Of a stretch of 64,000 nt of DNA, positions 18,346 to 27,135 are shown piece by piece. The notes beneath the pieces are model-generated. The model was not told the DNA's origin, searched no databases, and saw nothing but the letters and a program-made list of their open reading frames with translations. How positions within the stretch are numbered: the first letter of the stretch is position 1; the number at the start of each line of letters is the position of its first letter. Both the position numbers and the translations under genes were made by a program. Source of the DNA: Chryseobacterium cupriresistens (lineage in GTDB: Bacteria; Bacteroidota; Bacteroidia; Flavobacteriales; Weeksellaceae); the NCBI RefSeq assembly GCF_046614675.1, contig NZ_JBKKJT010000001.1:992001-1056000 (forward strand), written 5' to 3'.

Positions 18346-18717
18346 TTAATTGTGATCGTCATCATCCTTCTGCCACCTATTGATAATATTGATAACTTCC
18401 CAGGCACCGGACGGATCTGCATTTCTGACAGATGTCCATCGTAAACTGTCATTTTGTATTCCGGGCACATCATCTTTTAAAGGGTCGTTAAGCCATGCTA
18501 TAATATATCTGACTCCTAATGAAATAAGAATTTTAAAAATAGAGGGCGAAACAGAACAGTCATCACCGGTAATGATAACAACATCCTTTGCCTGGGCAAA
18601 ATATACTGTTGTCTCATCCAACGGAGCGCTGATGATGGTCATTTTATGTCTTTTATGATTGGCTAAAGCAAGAAATTGTTTATCAATCTGACTTATATTA
18701 TATGCGATCACTTTCAT
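18346..18717 (-). CDS. Free-standing D-lactate-dehydrogenase-like N-terminal domain
   Basis: A 123-residue cytosolic protein. Its start (MKVIAYN, then a KQFLALAN helix, then ETVYFAQAKDVVIITGDDC and a LGVRYIIA strand) follows the N-terminal substrate-binding half of D-2-hydroxyacid dehydrogenases such as LdhA. It stops before the NAD-binding GxGxxG domain and the catalytic Arg/Glu/His. It ends in an acidic DDDDH tail instead. It therefore cannot be a dehydrogenase alone. It lies between the CRP-family regulator and hsp20 (gaps 81 and 69) on the same strand. It could be a regulatory or binding relic. Identification is by eye and moderate. Confidence 0.6.
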   Translation of the reverse strand: MKVIAYNISQIDKQFLALANHKRHKMTIISAPLDETTVYFAQAKDVVIITGDDCSVSPSIFKILISLGVRYIIAWLNDPLKDDVPGIQNDSLRWTSVRNADPSGAWEVINIINRWQKDDDDHN

Positions 18718-18798
18718 AGCTTCTGTTCATTCATCAAATGTATTGAAGAATAAAAAAGCCAGCCGTGTGCAAAATCATTATTAAAGATGATCTGTATT

Positions 18799-19851
18799 TT
18801 AATTTTTCATTTTCTGTAATCGGGTAATGTCCAAAATTGTAATTCTCCCTGCATTTCTGTCAATAAGACCTTCTTCTTTAAAGTCTCCGAGTATCCTGCT
18901 TACTGTCTCGATAGCCATACCGGCCATAGAAGCGAGATTCTCCCTGGAAATTTCAAAATTTCCCGTCTCCGAATGCACCTGATATAATCTGCTGAGAATT
19001 TCTGCCATCCTTTTTCTTACTGAAAAATAAGCGAGATGTAAAAGCTGCTGTTCATGATTGACCACATTTTGTGCAAGAATTTTAATAAACTTTTCTGCCA
19101 CATCAGGATATTTACAGATCAGCTGATCCAGCTCTTCTCTGGGAATAGAACATAAAGCAGCATCTTCAAGTACTTCGGCCGTTTCTTTATACTCTCTTCC
19201 TGTAAACAATGAGGTAATTCCAAAATATTCGTCAGGGTAATATACACATGTCATCAGCTCCTTTCCCTCCTCCGTCATTTTTGTAGTCTTTACCGACCCT
19301 GAAAGTATGAGGTACACAGCATTTGCCGTATCACCTTCAGTGTATATAATCTGTTTCTTTTTGAGAGTTTTGATTTTGCGGACATCAAAAGATTTTTTCA
19401 GTTCTTCAAGGCCGCTTACAGATCGGAACAAATGATTCATCTGATCATCATTGGTGCTATAAGACTTTTTCTGATGCTCTCTTTTCTTAAGCCTGCTCTC
19501 AATAGCATTTAAAAGTTCAATATCATCAAACGGCTTTGTCAGATAATCATCCGCACCCATTTCTATTCCCCTGCGTATTTCTGCCCTGTCCGCTTTAGCT
19601 GTAATAAAGACAAAGGGGATCAGTGAAGTTTCTTCTCTTTTGCTTAAAAGATATAATACGCCATACCCATCGAGCTCCGGCATCATAATATCACACAATA
19701 TGATGTCAGGGATATATCTGATGGCCAGCTCCACTCCCTGTCTGCCATTTTTTGCCTGCAAAACCTCATAGCCGGCCAGCATCAGAATTTCAGAAGTGCT
19801 TTCCCGGATGTCATCATGATCCTCAATGATCAATATTTTTGTTTTTTCCAT
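18799..19851 (-). CDS. Receiver-CRP/FNR fusion transcription regulator
   Basis: A 350-residue fusion. The receiver (1-125) has Glu10-Asp11 and phospho-Asp54 and a conserved KPF lysine. A cyclic-nucleotide-binding-like beta roll (about 145-260) follows, then a winged helix-turn-helix of CRP type (about 275-345, with ENLASMAGMAIETVSRIL). It therefore joins the jobs of FixJ and FixK in one chain. The FNR cysteine cluster is absent, so O2 sensing should come from a partner kinase. The PAS kinase gene lies 11 bases upstream in the same operon and is the evident partner. Likely targets are the neighbouring stress genes (inference). Confidence 0.92.
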   Translation of the reverse strand: MEKTKILIIEDHDDIRESTSEILMLAGYEVLQAKNGRQGVELAIRYIPDIILCDIMMPELDGYGVLYLLSKREETSLIPFVFITAKADRAEIRRGIEMGADDYLTKPFDDIELLNAIESRLKKREHQKKSYSTNDDQMNHLFRSVSGLEELKKSFDVRKIKTLKKKQIIYTEGDTANAVYLILSGSVKTTKMTEEGKELMTCVYYPDEYFGITSLFTGREYKETAEVLEDAALCSIPREELDQLICKYPDVAEKFIKILAQNVVNHEQQLLHLAYFSVRKRMAEILSRLYQVHSETGNFEISRENLASMAGMAIETVSRILGDFKEEGLIDRNAGRITILDITRLQKMKN

Positions 19852-19862
19852 ACATAATGAAC

Positions 19863-21050
19863 TTATTTTCTTGTAAAAGACAACGTAAACTGAGTTCCTT
19901 TACCAGGTTCGCTATTAAAATCTATATTCCCGTTCATCAGATTAACATACCGGAGAACAATATTTAGTCCCAGCCCGGTTCCCGGAATATTACCAATGTT
20001 ATGAGCCCTGAAAAAAGGCTGGAAGAGCCCTGCATGATCATCTTCAGGAATCCCTATTCCATTGTCTTTTACCGTCATCAGGTAATATTCTTTATTTATT
20101 TCCGTACAAAACTCAATAAGTGTATTTTCCCCGGAATACTTTATGGCATTACTGATCAGATTCATGAGGCAGTTTCTTAATAAATTCTGATCCAGATTGA
20201 CAAGATTTTCTACTCCGGTATGCTGATAAATTATAATTTGATTGTCTTTGGTAATCAGCTGCATTTCTTCCACAAGTTCTTCTGAGAATTTTATAATATC
20301 AAACTCATTATAAGCCGGGGTTACCATACCCGCTTCCAGTTTTTCCAGGGAAAGAAAATCATTAAGAATCCCGTTGAGGCCAGCAATTGCATTTTTTATT
20401 TTATGAAGATGTTTCAGGATTTGAGAATGATCAGCAAGCTGAAGGTATTTTTCAATAAGAACGACAGAAAGCTGCATAGAGCTTAAAGGGGTACGGAATT
20501 CATGCGAAGCCATAGATACAAAACGGCTTTTCATCCGGTTAAGCTCCTTTTCTTTTTCAAGGGAAAGATTCGCTTCTTCTTTTGCCTTTTCCAAAGCACT
20601 TAGCATCTCCTGAAGAGATTTTGTTCTCTTTTCAACCAGGTCTTCAAGTTCTCCGGTGTATTTTTTAAGGAATTCCTCAGCTTCTTTCTCTTTAGACAGG
20701 TCGTGAATAAACCCGGTATAAATAACCCTGTCCTGGAGCTGGACTTCGCTTACAGCAAGCCTGAATGGAAACTGGGTACCATCTTTTCTAAGTCCTTTTA
20801 CTTCTCTGCCTTTACCAATTATTTTTTTCTCTCCTGTCTGCTGATAGCGCAGAAGATAACCATCGTGTCTGCTGTGATCGGGTTCCGGCATTAATACAGA
20901 AATATTTTTACCAATTAACTCTTCTTCTCTGTACCCAAATATCTTTAACGCAGAGGGATTTAAATTTTCAATCTTACCCTGACTGTCAATAGTAATAATC
21001 CCGTCTATTGCTGTTTCAATAATTGCTTGTAAGAGTCTGGTGCTTTCCAT
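19863..21050 (-). CDS. FixL-like PAS sensor histidine kinase
   Basis: A 395-residue soluble kinase: one PAS domain (about 5-120), a coiled coil (120-172), HisKA with His183 (ASHEFRTPL), and an ATPase domain ending with GTGLGL. The PAS keeps the haem-pocket pattern of Bradyrhizobium FixL: His62 aligns with the proximal haem ligand His200, Arg82 with the O2-contacting Arg220 and Arg68 with Arg206, all with identical spacing. I infer a haem-based oxygen sensor. Some PAS domains share this motif without binding haem, so this needs a spectrum. Partner is the receiver-CRP protein 11 bases downstream. Confidence 0.88.
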   Translation of the reverse strand: MESTRLLQAIIETAIDGIITIDSQGKIENLNPSALKIFGYREEELIGKNISVLMPEPDHSRHDGYLLRYQQTGEKKIIGKGREVKGLRKDGTQFPFRLAVSEVQLQDRVIYTGFIHDLSKEKEAEEFLKKYTGELEDLVEKRTKSLQEMLSALEKAKEEANLSLEKEKELNRMKSRFVSMASHEFRTPLSSMQLSVVLIEKYLQLADHSQILKHLHKIKNAIAGLNGILNDFLSLEKLEAGMVTPAYNEFDIIKFSEELVEEMQLITKDNQIIIYQHTGVENLVNLDQNLLRNCLMNLISNAIKYSGENTLIEFCTEINKEYYLMTVKDNGIGIPEDDHAGLFQPFFRAHNIGNIPGTGLGLNIVLRYVNLMNGNIDFNSEPGKGTQFTLSFTRK

Positions 21051-21058
21051 AAAAAAAT

Positions 21059-21089
21059 AAATACTTACCCTTATTAAAGATAAGTATTT
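21059..21089. promoter_or_regulatory. Inverted repeat upstream of the FixL-like kinase gene
   Basis: AAATACTTA and TAAGTATTT form a perfect 9-base inverted repeat with a 13-base spacer, 9 bases before the kinase start. Position suggests an operator or a leader hairpin; the binding protein is unknown. Confidence 0.35.
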
Positions 21090-21170
21090 TAAATCAATCT
21101 CCTATGAAACACTTTAATATGTTAACAAATAAATATTTTTTAATTATTATTTTTATCAATATTCCGGAGT

Positions 21171-22046
21171 TTAAAAATAGATGTGTCCTCCTTCCGGAAT
21201 AATCAATAAAGGAATCTGCAAATCGTGAGCTTGTCTGGCTGCATGACTGCCGGCAATAAGCCTGCCTATAAAACCTTTTTGCTGATGACCCATAACCAGC
21301 ATATCGATGCTTTTCTCTTTTAAAATGTTCAGTCCTGTATCAATGCTCTCGCTTTCAATATAGTTATAACAAATTTTTCCTTCCAGATCTCTAAAAAAAG
21401 TATCTTTCTTCTGCTGATAGGATGTATTATCTATAAGATCAACAGCGGTGTCTGTGATATGGGTAATAAGCAGCTCAGCATTGAAATACTTCGCAAATTT
21501 GATCAGCGCATGTGATATTTTTATATCCTGTATATTCAAATCTGTAGCAAATGCAATCTTTTTCAGGTCCTGATATTGATATCCTGCCGGTATGAGAAGT
21601 AATGGATATTCAGTATGCTCAATCATTTTGATACTGTTGCTCCCGAGAAGAAACCGTGCAAGATTGCTTGCTCCTTTCATTCCCATTACCACCAGTAATG
21701 TTCTGTTTCTAGCCGCTGTATCGTTGATCAGCCGTATGGGATCTCCTGTTTCGCATGTATAATAGATGGAAGGATGAAAAGGAAAAGAATCCTCTCCCCA
21801 CAAATGCTTTTCTTTATATTCAATACTTTTTACCTCTTTCTTCAATTCATCCTCATATTCTTTCTTTAGTACAGGATATTCATATAAAGTCCAAGCGGTC
21901 TGTCCGAGCATCGGCTCTTCTACAGGAATATGGAAGGCATGACACAGCTCTATATTACTTTTTAATGTATGTGCCAGGTGAAGAGCATATTCTGCGGCAG
22001 CTCTGGCGGGCTCTGAAAAATCGGTGGGTACTACAATTGTTCTCAT
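21171..22046 (-). CDS. Tandem universal stress protein (UspA x2)
   Basis: A 291-residue cytosolic protein with two Usp domains (about 1-140 and 150-288). Each ends in the ATP-binding type motif: GMKGASNLARFLLGSNS in the first and GHQQKGFIGRLIAGSHA in the second. Tandem UspA proteins are typical of low-oxygen and starvation regulons. The gene follows the L,D-transpeptidase gene by 11 bases, so the two are probably co-transcribed. It lies 120 bases before the FixL-like kinase on the same strand. Confidence 0.92.
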   Translation of the reverse strand: MRTIVVPTDFSEPARAAAEYALHLAHTLKSNIELCHAFHIPVEEPMLGQTAWTLYEYPVLKKEYEDELKKEVKSIEYKEKHLWGEDSFPFHPSIYYTCETGDPIRLINDTAARNRTLLVVMGMKGASNLARFLLGSNSIKMIEHTEYPLLLIPAGYQYQDLKKIAFATDLNIQDIKISHALIKFAKYFNAELLITHITDTAVDLIDNTSYQQKKDTFFRDLEGKICYNYIESESIDTGLNILKEKSIDMLVMGHQQKGFIGRLIAGSHAARQAHDLQIPLLIIPEGGHIYF

Positions 22047-22057
22047 TATTTTAGGTA

Positions 22058-23422
22058 TTAAAATTGAAGTTTACGTTCCAGGATAGGATCAAGATTATAA
22101 ATATCATTATAGAATACCACCTTTCCGTTTTTGATAAGGCAGGTAAGGTAAGCAATCATGATAGGAACCGGTTGTTTTAAAACAAAATCTTTTCTTTCAT
22201 AACGATCCATAAAAGATTTCATAAGCGGGATCTCTTTTTCAGCTCCATCATATTTCAGCAGCCGGGCAGCCAGGTCTCCTGCATTTTCTACACGGATGCA
22301 TCCATGGCTTAAGGCCCGCTGCGTCTTTTCAAATAATTGTTTCTGAGAGGTATCATGAAGGTATACCCCATAGGAGTTTGAAAACCTGAAAACGACAGCT
22401 CCAAGCGCATTATCACAGCCGGAAGACTGCCTTATACTGTATTGATACGGGTTTTTATATATTTGTTTCAAATTTGAAGAAGTAGCAGGTATTGCTTTTC
22501 CTGATCTGTCATACAGTGAATAATGATGATCTTCGAGATACCGGCTGTTTTTTACTATTTTAGGAAGCATTTCTTTTACGAATATATTTTGAGGAACTTT
22601 CCAGTCAGGAGCAGTTGTAAAATAATCAACGGTACTCTTTAAAACAGGACTTGGTGTAGAAGGCTTTCCTACAATCACTTTATAATGGAGTATCCTGTCT
22701 TTCTGAACGAAATCCAGGGAATAAGCAGGAATATTCACCAACAGATAAGTATCTCTGCTTGCGTCCATCCAGCGCAAACGCTCCATATTGATAGCTATCT
22801 TTTTAAATTCTTCTTCCCGGCTTTTAACACCATCGCCATAATTCACATTCAGATAATTCTGAAAATCAACGTATTCCTTAATTTCAGGCTGAACATCCAG
22901 AACTGTTTTTTGTAAATCATCTTTCTGTAATGCCTGATGCAATATCTCTACTGCCTTAAAACCTTCTATATTATTACCATCAATAAAAGACGAACTGTAA
23001 AAAGGATTGTATTTTCCAAAGTGCAGGTAATTGATATAAGTAATAAGAGCATCTGTCATTAAAATATCAGTTACAGCATTTTCTTTGGTATCTGTATATT
23101 GAGTTTGCTCTGCAACAATATTTAAAATTTCCGGGGTAAGACTCTGTCCATGGTAATCTTTGGAAGACAATCCCCTTTTACCGGTATCTTTCAATAAAAG
23201 AATGGCATCCTGAAGCAGGCTCTTCTTTACAGAAGGATTGATCCAGACATATTCAAACCCGTGTTGATGATAAAACTGGTTTACAGATTTTGGAAAGTGC
23301 AGTTCCGTAAGTTCAGCTTTATCACGGAGTACAATTGCTATTTGATTGGCAGCACTTATATCTTGTCCGTGGAAAAATGTAATACTGAAAATAACAGTTA
23401 TCCAATTCAATAAAGTCTTCAT
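22058..23422 (-). CDS. YcbB-like L,D-transpeptidase
   Basis: A peptidoglycan L,D-transpeptidase of 454 residues. I take the ATG at 23422, which gives a signal peptide (MKTLLNWITVIFSITFF). An in-frame start 78 bases upstream would add a non-signal leader. The catalytic motif is SHGCIR with Cys375 in the short numbering, preceded by a YGVYLHDT element. The N-terminal half is the scaffold region of the YcbB group. It should make 3-3 cross-links in the periplasm. The promoter region is shared with the divergent BON gene. Its position in the stress island suggests wall remodelling under low oxygen (inference). Confidence 0.9.
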   Translation of the reverse strand: MKTLLNWITVIFSITFFHGQDISAANQIAIVLRDKAELTELHFPKSVNQFYHQHGFEYVWINPSVKKSLLQDAILLLKDTGKRGLSSKDYHGQSLTPEILNIVAEQTQYTDTKENAVTDILMTDALITYINYLHFGKYNPFYSSSFIDGNNIEGFKAVEILHQALQKDDLQKTVLDVQPEIKEYVDFQNYLNVNYGDGVKSREEEFKKIAINMERLRWMDASRDTYLLVNIPAYSLDFVQKDRILHYKVIVGKPSTPSPVLKSTVDYFTTAPDWKVPQNIFVKEMLPKIVKNSRYLEDHHYSLYDRSGKAIPATSSNLKQIYKNPYQYSIRQSSGCDNALGAVVFRFSNSYGVYLHDTSQKQLFEKTQRALSHGCIRVENAGDLAARLLKYDGAEKEIPLMKSFMDRYERKDFVLKQPVPIMIAYLTCLIKNGKVVFYNDIYNLDPILERKLQF

Positions 23423-23546
23423 AATCCTTAATTTATGAATGTAAAGTTCCAAATTCATTGCCTGATGAATAATGACCCTTATCACATAAAAAAATGACAT
23501 AATCCTGTACTCTATTTTTCTTATATGAATACAGCAATCATCTGTT

Positions 23547-23558
23547 TTGATAAATCAA
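23547..23558. promoter_or_regulatory. TTGAT-N2-ATCAA palindrome between ldt and the BON gene
   Basis: Half-sites TTGAT / ATCAA with a two-base spacer, in the 250-base divergent region. They match those upstream of hsp20 but the spacing differs, so one factor would not bind both in the same way. A second perfect 10-base palindrome, ATCATATGAT, lies at 23581-23590. Confidence 0.25.
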
Positions 23559-23671
23559 CTTAAAAATTATATGCACAACCATCATATGATCAACATCATT
23601 TTTCAGAATGACTGCCATCATTCCTTTAACTGTAAGTCTTCCTGAACTTTGAAGTATAAAATTGACTACAG

Positions 23672-24334
23672 ATGAAAACAAACGAACAATTACAGCAAGA
23701 TGTACAGGATGCCATCAAGTGGGAACCTCTGCTCCACCCTGCAGAAATAGGAGTTACGGCAGCAGATGGGGTTGTATCTTTAACCGGAACTGTTGATAGC
23801 TTTTCGAAAAAGAAACAGGCAGAAAATGCAGCCAGAAATGTAGCCGGAGTAAAGGTACTGGTAGAAAACATCCAGGTAAAACTCCCGGATTCAAAAGTAA
23901 AAACTGATGCTGAAATTGGTGCTGAAATTATCAGTGCTTTTACTTCCAATGTTATTATTCCTCAGGATAAGATAAAGGTTAAGGTCGAAAACGGATGGGT
24001 AGATCTGGATGGTGAGCTTCCCTGGGATTATCAGAGAGAGATTACTGAAAATGCAATACAATTCCTCCCCGGAATAAAAGGTATCTTTAATAATATCACC
24101 ATCAATCCCGATACTGATGATACAGTAAACAAAAAAAAAGTAGAGGAAGCATTGAAAAGAAGTGCTGTTGATGAAAGAGAAATAACGGTTTCTGTATCTG
24201 ATACAACAGTAACCCTGACAGGAACTGTCCATTCATGGCAGCAAAAGGAAGAAGCAGGCCGGATTGCCTGGAAAACTCCTGGTATTAAACATTTAAAAAA
24301 CAAACTGGAAGTTGATTATGAATACAATGTATAA
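23672..24334 (+). CDS. Triple BON-domain protein
   Basis: A 220-residue protein without signal peptide, made of three BON domains (about 4-70, 80-147 and 150-218). Each has the GVVSLTGTV-type beta turn. BON domains are thought to bind phospholipid surfaces. Those with signal peptides act in the periplasm (OsmY-like), but this one appears cytosolic. It is followed 38 bases later by the MlaEFD genes on the same strand, which suggests a membrane-lipid maintenance role under stress. Confidence 0.9.
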   Translation: MKTNEQLQQDVQDAIKWEPLLHPAEIGVTAADGVVSLTGTVDSFSKKKQAENAARNVAGVKVLVENIQVKLPDSKVKTDAEIGAEIISAFTSNVIIPQDKIKVKVENGWVDLDGELPWDYQREITENAIQFLPGIKGIFNNITINPDTDDTVNKKKVEEALKRSAVDEREITVSVSDTTVTLTGTVHSWQQKEEAGRIAWKTPGIKHLKNKLEVDYEYNV

Positions 24335-24372
24335 GTAAACGATTCCGGTTATCAGAAATTAAACAGAATATT

Positions 24373-25137
24373 GTGAAACCTTTTCTTACAAAAAGCTTTA
24401 CTCTTGCAGGCAATATTGCCTCCTTTTCTGCCCGGTTTTTCAGAGAGATGATGAAACCCGGTTTTGAATATAGGGAGTTTGTCAGACAGTGTTTTGTTGT
24501 GGGATACCAGTCATTGCCTCTGGTCACCGTAACTGCTTTTATTATGGGGCTGGTACTTACCATTCAGTCACGTCCGGCAATGTCCAGATTTGGGGCTGAA
24601 TCCTGGATACCGGGTATGGTTTCCCTTTCATTAATAAGAGAAATTGCCCCGGTTATTACCGCTTTAATCTGTGCAGGAAGAGTTTCATCCGGAATAGGTG
24701 CCGAGCTTGGATCCATGAAGGTTACCGAACAGATTGATGCTATGGAGGTTTCTGCCATTAATCCTTACCGTTATCTTGTAGTGACAAGAACCCTTGCCAC
24801 AACATTAATGATCCCTGTCCTGGTAATTTTTGCCGATCTGGTAGGAATTCTGGGAGGTTTTATAGGAATCAATATTCACGGAGATAATAGTATCAGTCAC
24901 TATTTTTCCCATGTTTTTGAGTCACTGGAATTTGCCGATCTTCTTCCGGCAACCCTGAAAACATTTTTTTTCGGTTTTTTTATCGGAATTATCGGCTGTT
25001 ATCATGGTTTTAGTGCCGAAGGAGGAACAAAGAGTGTAGGAAAAGCTGCCAACACAGCCGTAGTTTCAGCTTCCCTGATGATTTTTATTATTGACTTGCT
25101 CGCAGTACAGATTGCGGATTTATTTTTTGAACTGTAA
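24373..25137 (+). CDS. mlaE: MlaE-family ABC permease
   Basis: A 254-residue inner-membrane permease of the MlaE/YrbE family, with about five or six membrane helices and the family core around ITALICAGRVSSGIGAELG and the EQIDAMEVSAINPYRYLV coupling segment. Its start codon is GTG. It overlaps the next gene by one base (TAATG). With the ATPase and the MCE protein it forms a phospholipid transporter between the two membranes. Direction of transport is not readable from sequence. Confidence 0.93.
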   Translation: MKPFLTKSFTLAGNIASFSARFFREMMKPGFEYREFVRQCFVVGYQSLPLVTVTAFIMGLVLTIQSRPAMSRFGAESWIPGMVSLSLIREIAPVITALICAGRVSSGIGAELGSMKVTEQIDAMEVSAINPYRYLVVTRTLATTLMIPVLVIFADLVGILGGFIGINIHGDNSISHYFSHVFESLEFADLLPATLKTFFFGFFIGIIGCYHGFSAEGGTKSVGKAANTAVVSASLMIFIIDLLAVQIADLFFEL

Positions 25138-25916
25138 TGAAAACATATGAAAACCTTAACGCTGAATTTACCTTACCTCAGATTAACGGACCGCTAATCG
25201 AGTTTAAGAATGTATGCAAATCTTATGGCAATAATAAGGTATTGGACGGGATCAGCTTTCAGGTTAAAAAAGGAGAAAATCTGGTGATATTAGGAAGATC
25301 AGGTTCAGGAAAGTCCGTTACGGTAAAATGCCTTGTAGGTCTTACCAAAATTGATGAAGGAGAAATCTATATTGGCGGAAAAGCAATAACCAGCCTTAAT
25401 GAAGAAGAGCTTAACAAGGTGAGGAAAAAAATTGGTTTTCTGTTTCAAAGCGGAGCTTTATATGATTCTATGACGGTGAGACAAAATTTAGCATTCACCT
25501 TACAGCATCATAATAAAAATCTGAGTGAAGAAACAATATATCAAGCCATTACAGAAGCGCTAAGCAATGTTGGCCTTGAAGAAGCCATCGACAAAATGCC
25601 ATCGGAACTTTCAGGAGGAATGCGCAAAAGAATAGGCCTCGCAAGAGCTCTGATCATCAAGCCTGAAATAATGATCTATGACGAACCAACCGGAGGGCTG
25701 GATACGATTACTGCCAAAGAAATTATAGAACTGATACGCAGCATTAAGCAGAAGTTCAATACAACTTCTATCATTATCACCCATGATTTATTATGTGCAA
25801 AGTATACCAGTGACCGGGTTATTGTACTGAAAGATGGAAAGGTCAATATGGAAGGAACCTATCAATCTATTGAAAGCAATATGGACAGCTGGATAAAATC
25901 ATTTTTTGAAAAATAA
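25137..25916 (+). CDS. mlaF: MlaF-family ABC ATPase
   Basis: A 259-residue ABC ATPase. It has Walker A GRSGSGKSVT (about 59-68), signature LSGGMRKRIGLARAL, Walker B IMIYDEPTGGLD and a switch His. The GGM signature variant is typical of MlaF. It energises the MlaE permease whose gene overlaps by one base, and is followed 12 bases later by the MCE-domain gene. Confidence 0.95.
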   Translation: MKTYENLNAEFTLPQINGPLIEFKNVCKSYGNNKVLDGISFQVKKGENLVILGRSGSGKSVTVKCLVGLTKIDEGEIYIGGKAITSLNEEELNKVRKKIGFLFQSGALYDSMTVRQNLAFTLQHHNKNLSEETIYQAITEALSNVGLEEAIDKMPSELSGGMRKRIGLARALIIKPEIMIYDEPTGGLDTITAKEIIELIRSIKQKFNTTSIIITHDLLCAKYTSDRVIVLKDGKVNMEGTYQSIESNMDSWIKSFFEK

Positions 25917-25928
25917 ACGGAGGAAGTC

Positions 25929-26972
25929 ATGAAAAACGAATCATCAAATAATCTGAAATTAGGAATCTTTGTTATCGCAGGGATCATCCTCTTTATATTG
26001 ACCATCTATTTTATTGGCCTTAAAAGAAATATATTTGGTTCTAACTTTATTCTGCGTTCAGAATTCGAAAATGTAAGCGGATTAAAACAAGGCAGCAATG
26101 TACGCCTTTCCGGGATCAATATCGGAACTGTCAGTAAAATAGATTTTATTTCTGATTCACTGGTTATGGTAAAAATGAGCATCAAAAAAGATGTTCAGCA
26201 GTATATTAAGACAGATGCGGTTGCAAGCATCGCTTCAGACGGATTGGTTGGTGATAAAGTACTTGTTATTTCTCCGGGAACAGGTTCTGCCAATGTAGTT
26301 GGTAATAATACTGTAATTGCTTCATACAAAAGCACGGAAATTGAAGATGTCCTTTTCAGCATTAAGAAAAGCGCAGACAATATCCGGACCGTTACCACCG
26401 GACTGGTTGATTTCACAGCCAAGATGAACAATAAGGACGGTTTACTGGTAAAAATAATGACCAGTAAGGATTTTGCGAACCGTATAGACAAAACGGTACA
26501 GAATCTTCAGACAAGCATGAATGATTTCGCTTCATTCACTCCTGTTCTCCACAATAAGGATGGAATTATCTACAGGGTATTTGCTGATAAAAGTCTGAGC
26601 CATAATATGGAAAGCAGTATTCTTGATTTAAAAAACAGTGCAGGGCAGATCAGCCTTTTCGCTGCGAAACTCAATGATAAGAACAATATACTTTCTCAAA
26701 TAACGACAAATGATACTTTAGCGGCCTCACTGGAAAAAACATTGACAAATCTGGAGAAATCTTCTGAGGATCTGAAAAAATTCACTACAAAGATCAACAA
26801 TGACGAAAATGTAGTTTCCAAATTGGTTGATAATCCAAGATTGGGAAGGTCTGTAGATTCTACCATCAATAATATCGGTAAAGGGGTTGATGAACTCAGG
26901 GAATTAGAGGCTGCGGCCCGAAACAACTTTTTATTGAGAGGATATTTCAAAAAAAAGACTAGGAATAAGTGA
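25929..26972 (+). CDS. mlaD: MlaD-family MCE-domain protein
   Basis: A 347-residue protein with one N-terminal membrane helix (about 10-30), one MCE domain (about 36-115, opening FENVSGLKQGSNVRLSGINIG), and a long repetitive helical tail (120-340) with repeats containing NKDG or NKNN. The tail resembles the needle-forming helices of MCE proteins such as PqiB. It has a rare strong ribosome-binding site here (GGAGGAAG). It should carry lipids across the periplasm between the MlaE permease and the outer membrane. Confidence 0.92.
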   Translation: MKNESSNNLKLGIFVIAGIILFILTIYFIGLKRNIFGSNFILRSEFENVSGLKQGSNVRLSGINIGTVSKIDFISDSLVMVKMSIKKDVQQYIKTDAVASIASDGLVGDKVLVISPGTGSANVVGNNTVIASYKSTEIEDVLFSIKKSADNIRTVTTGLVDFTAKMNNKDGLLVKIMTSKDFANRIDKTVQNLQTSMNDFASFTPVLHNKDGIIYRVFADKSLSHNMESSILDLKNSAGQISLFAAKLNDKNNILSQITTNDTLAASLEKTLTNLEKSSEDLKKFTTKINNDENVVSKLVDNPRLGRSVDSTINNIGKGVDELRELEAAARNNFLLRGYFKKKTRNK

Positions 26973-27135
26973 GAGCCTGTTTTAATAGATTCAAATACTC
27001 ACCTACTACTTTCACACACTATATTCAATAATAATCGATTATAATTTAAATTTATCAATCTTTATGATAAAATAATTCATTAGTTGATGAAAATTACTTA
27101 TTTTAGTAGTAAACTTAAAACTAAAACCAACGCAA

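Noticed and set aside
23423..23500. Longer N-terminus for the L,D-transpeptidase
   Set aside because: The upstream 26 residues hide a good signal peptide that begins at the ATG at 23422.
16267..26972. Stress island as a horizontally acquired element
   Set aside because: No integrase, att-like repeats, tRNA edge or clear shift in base composition is visible.
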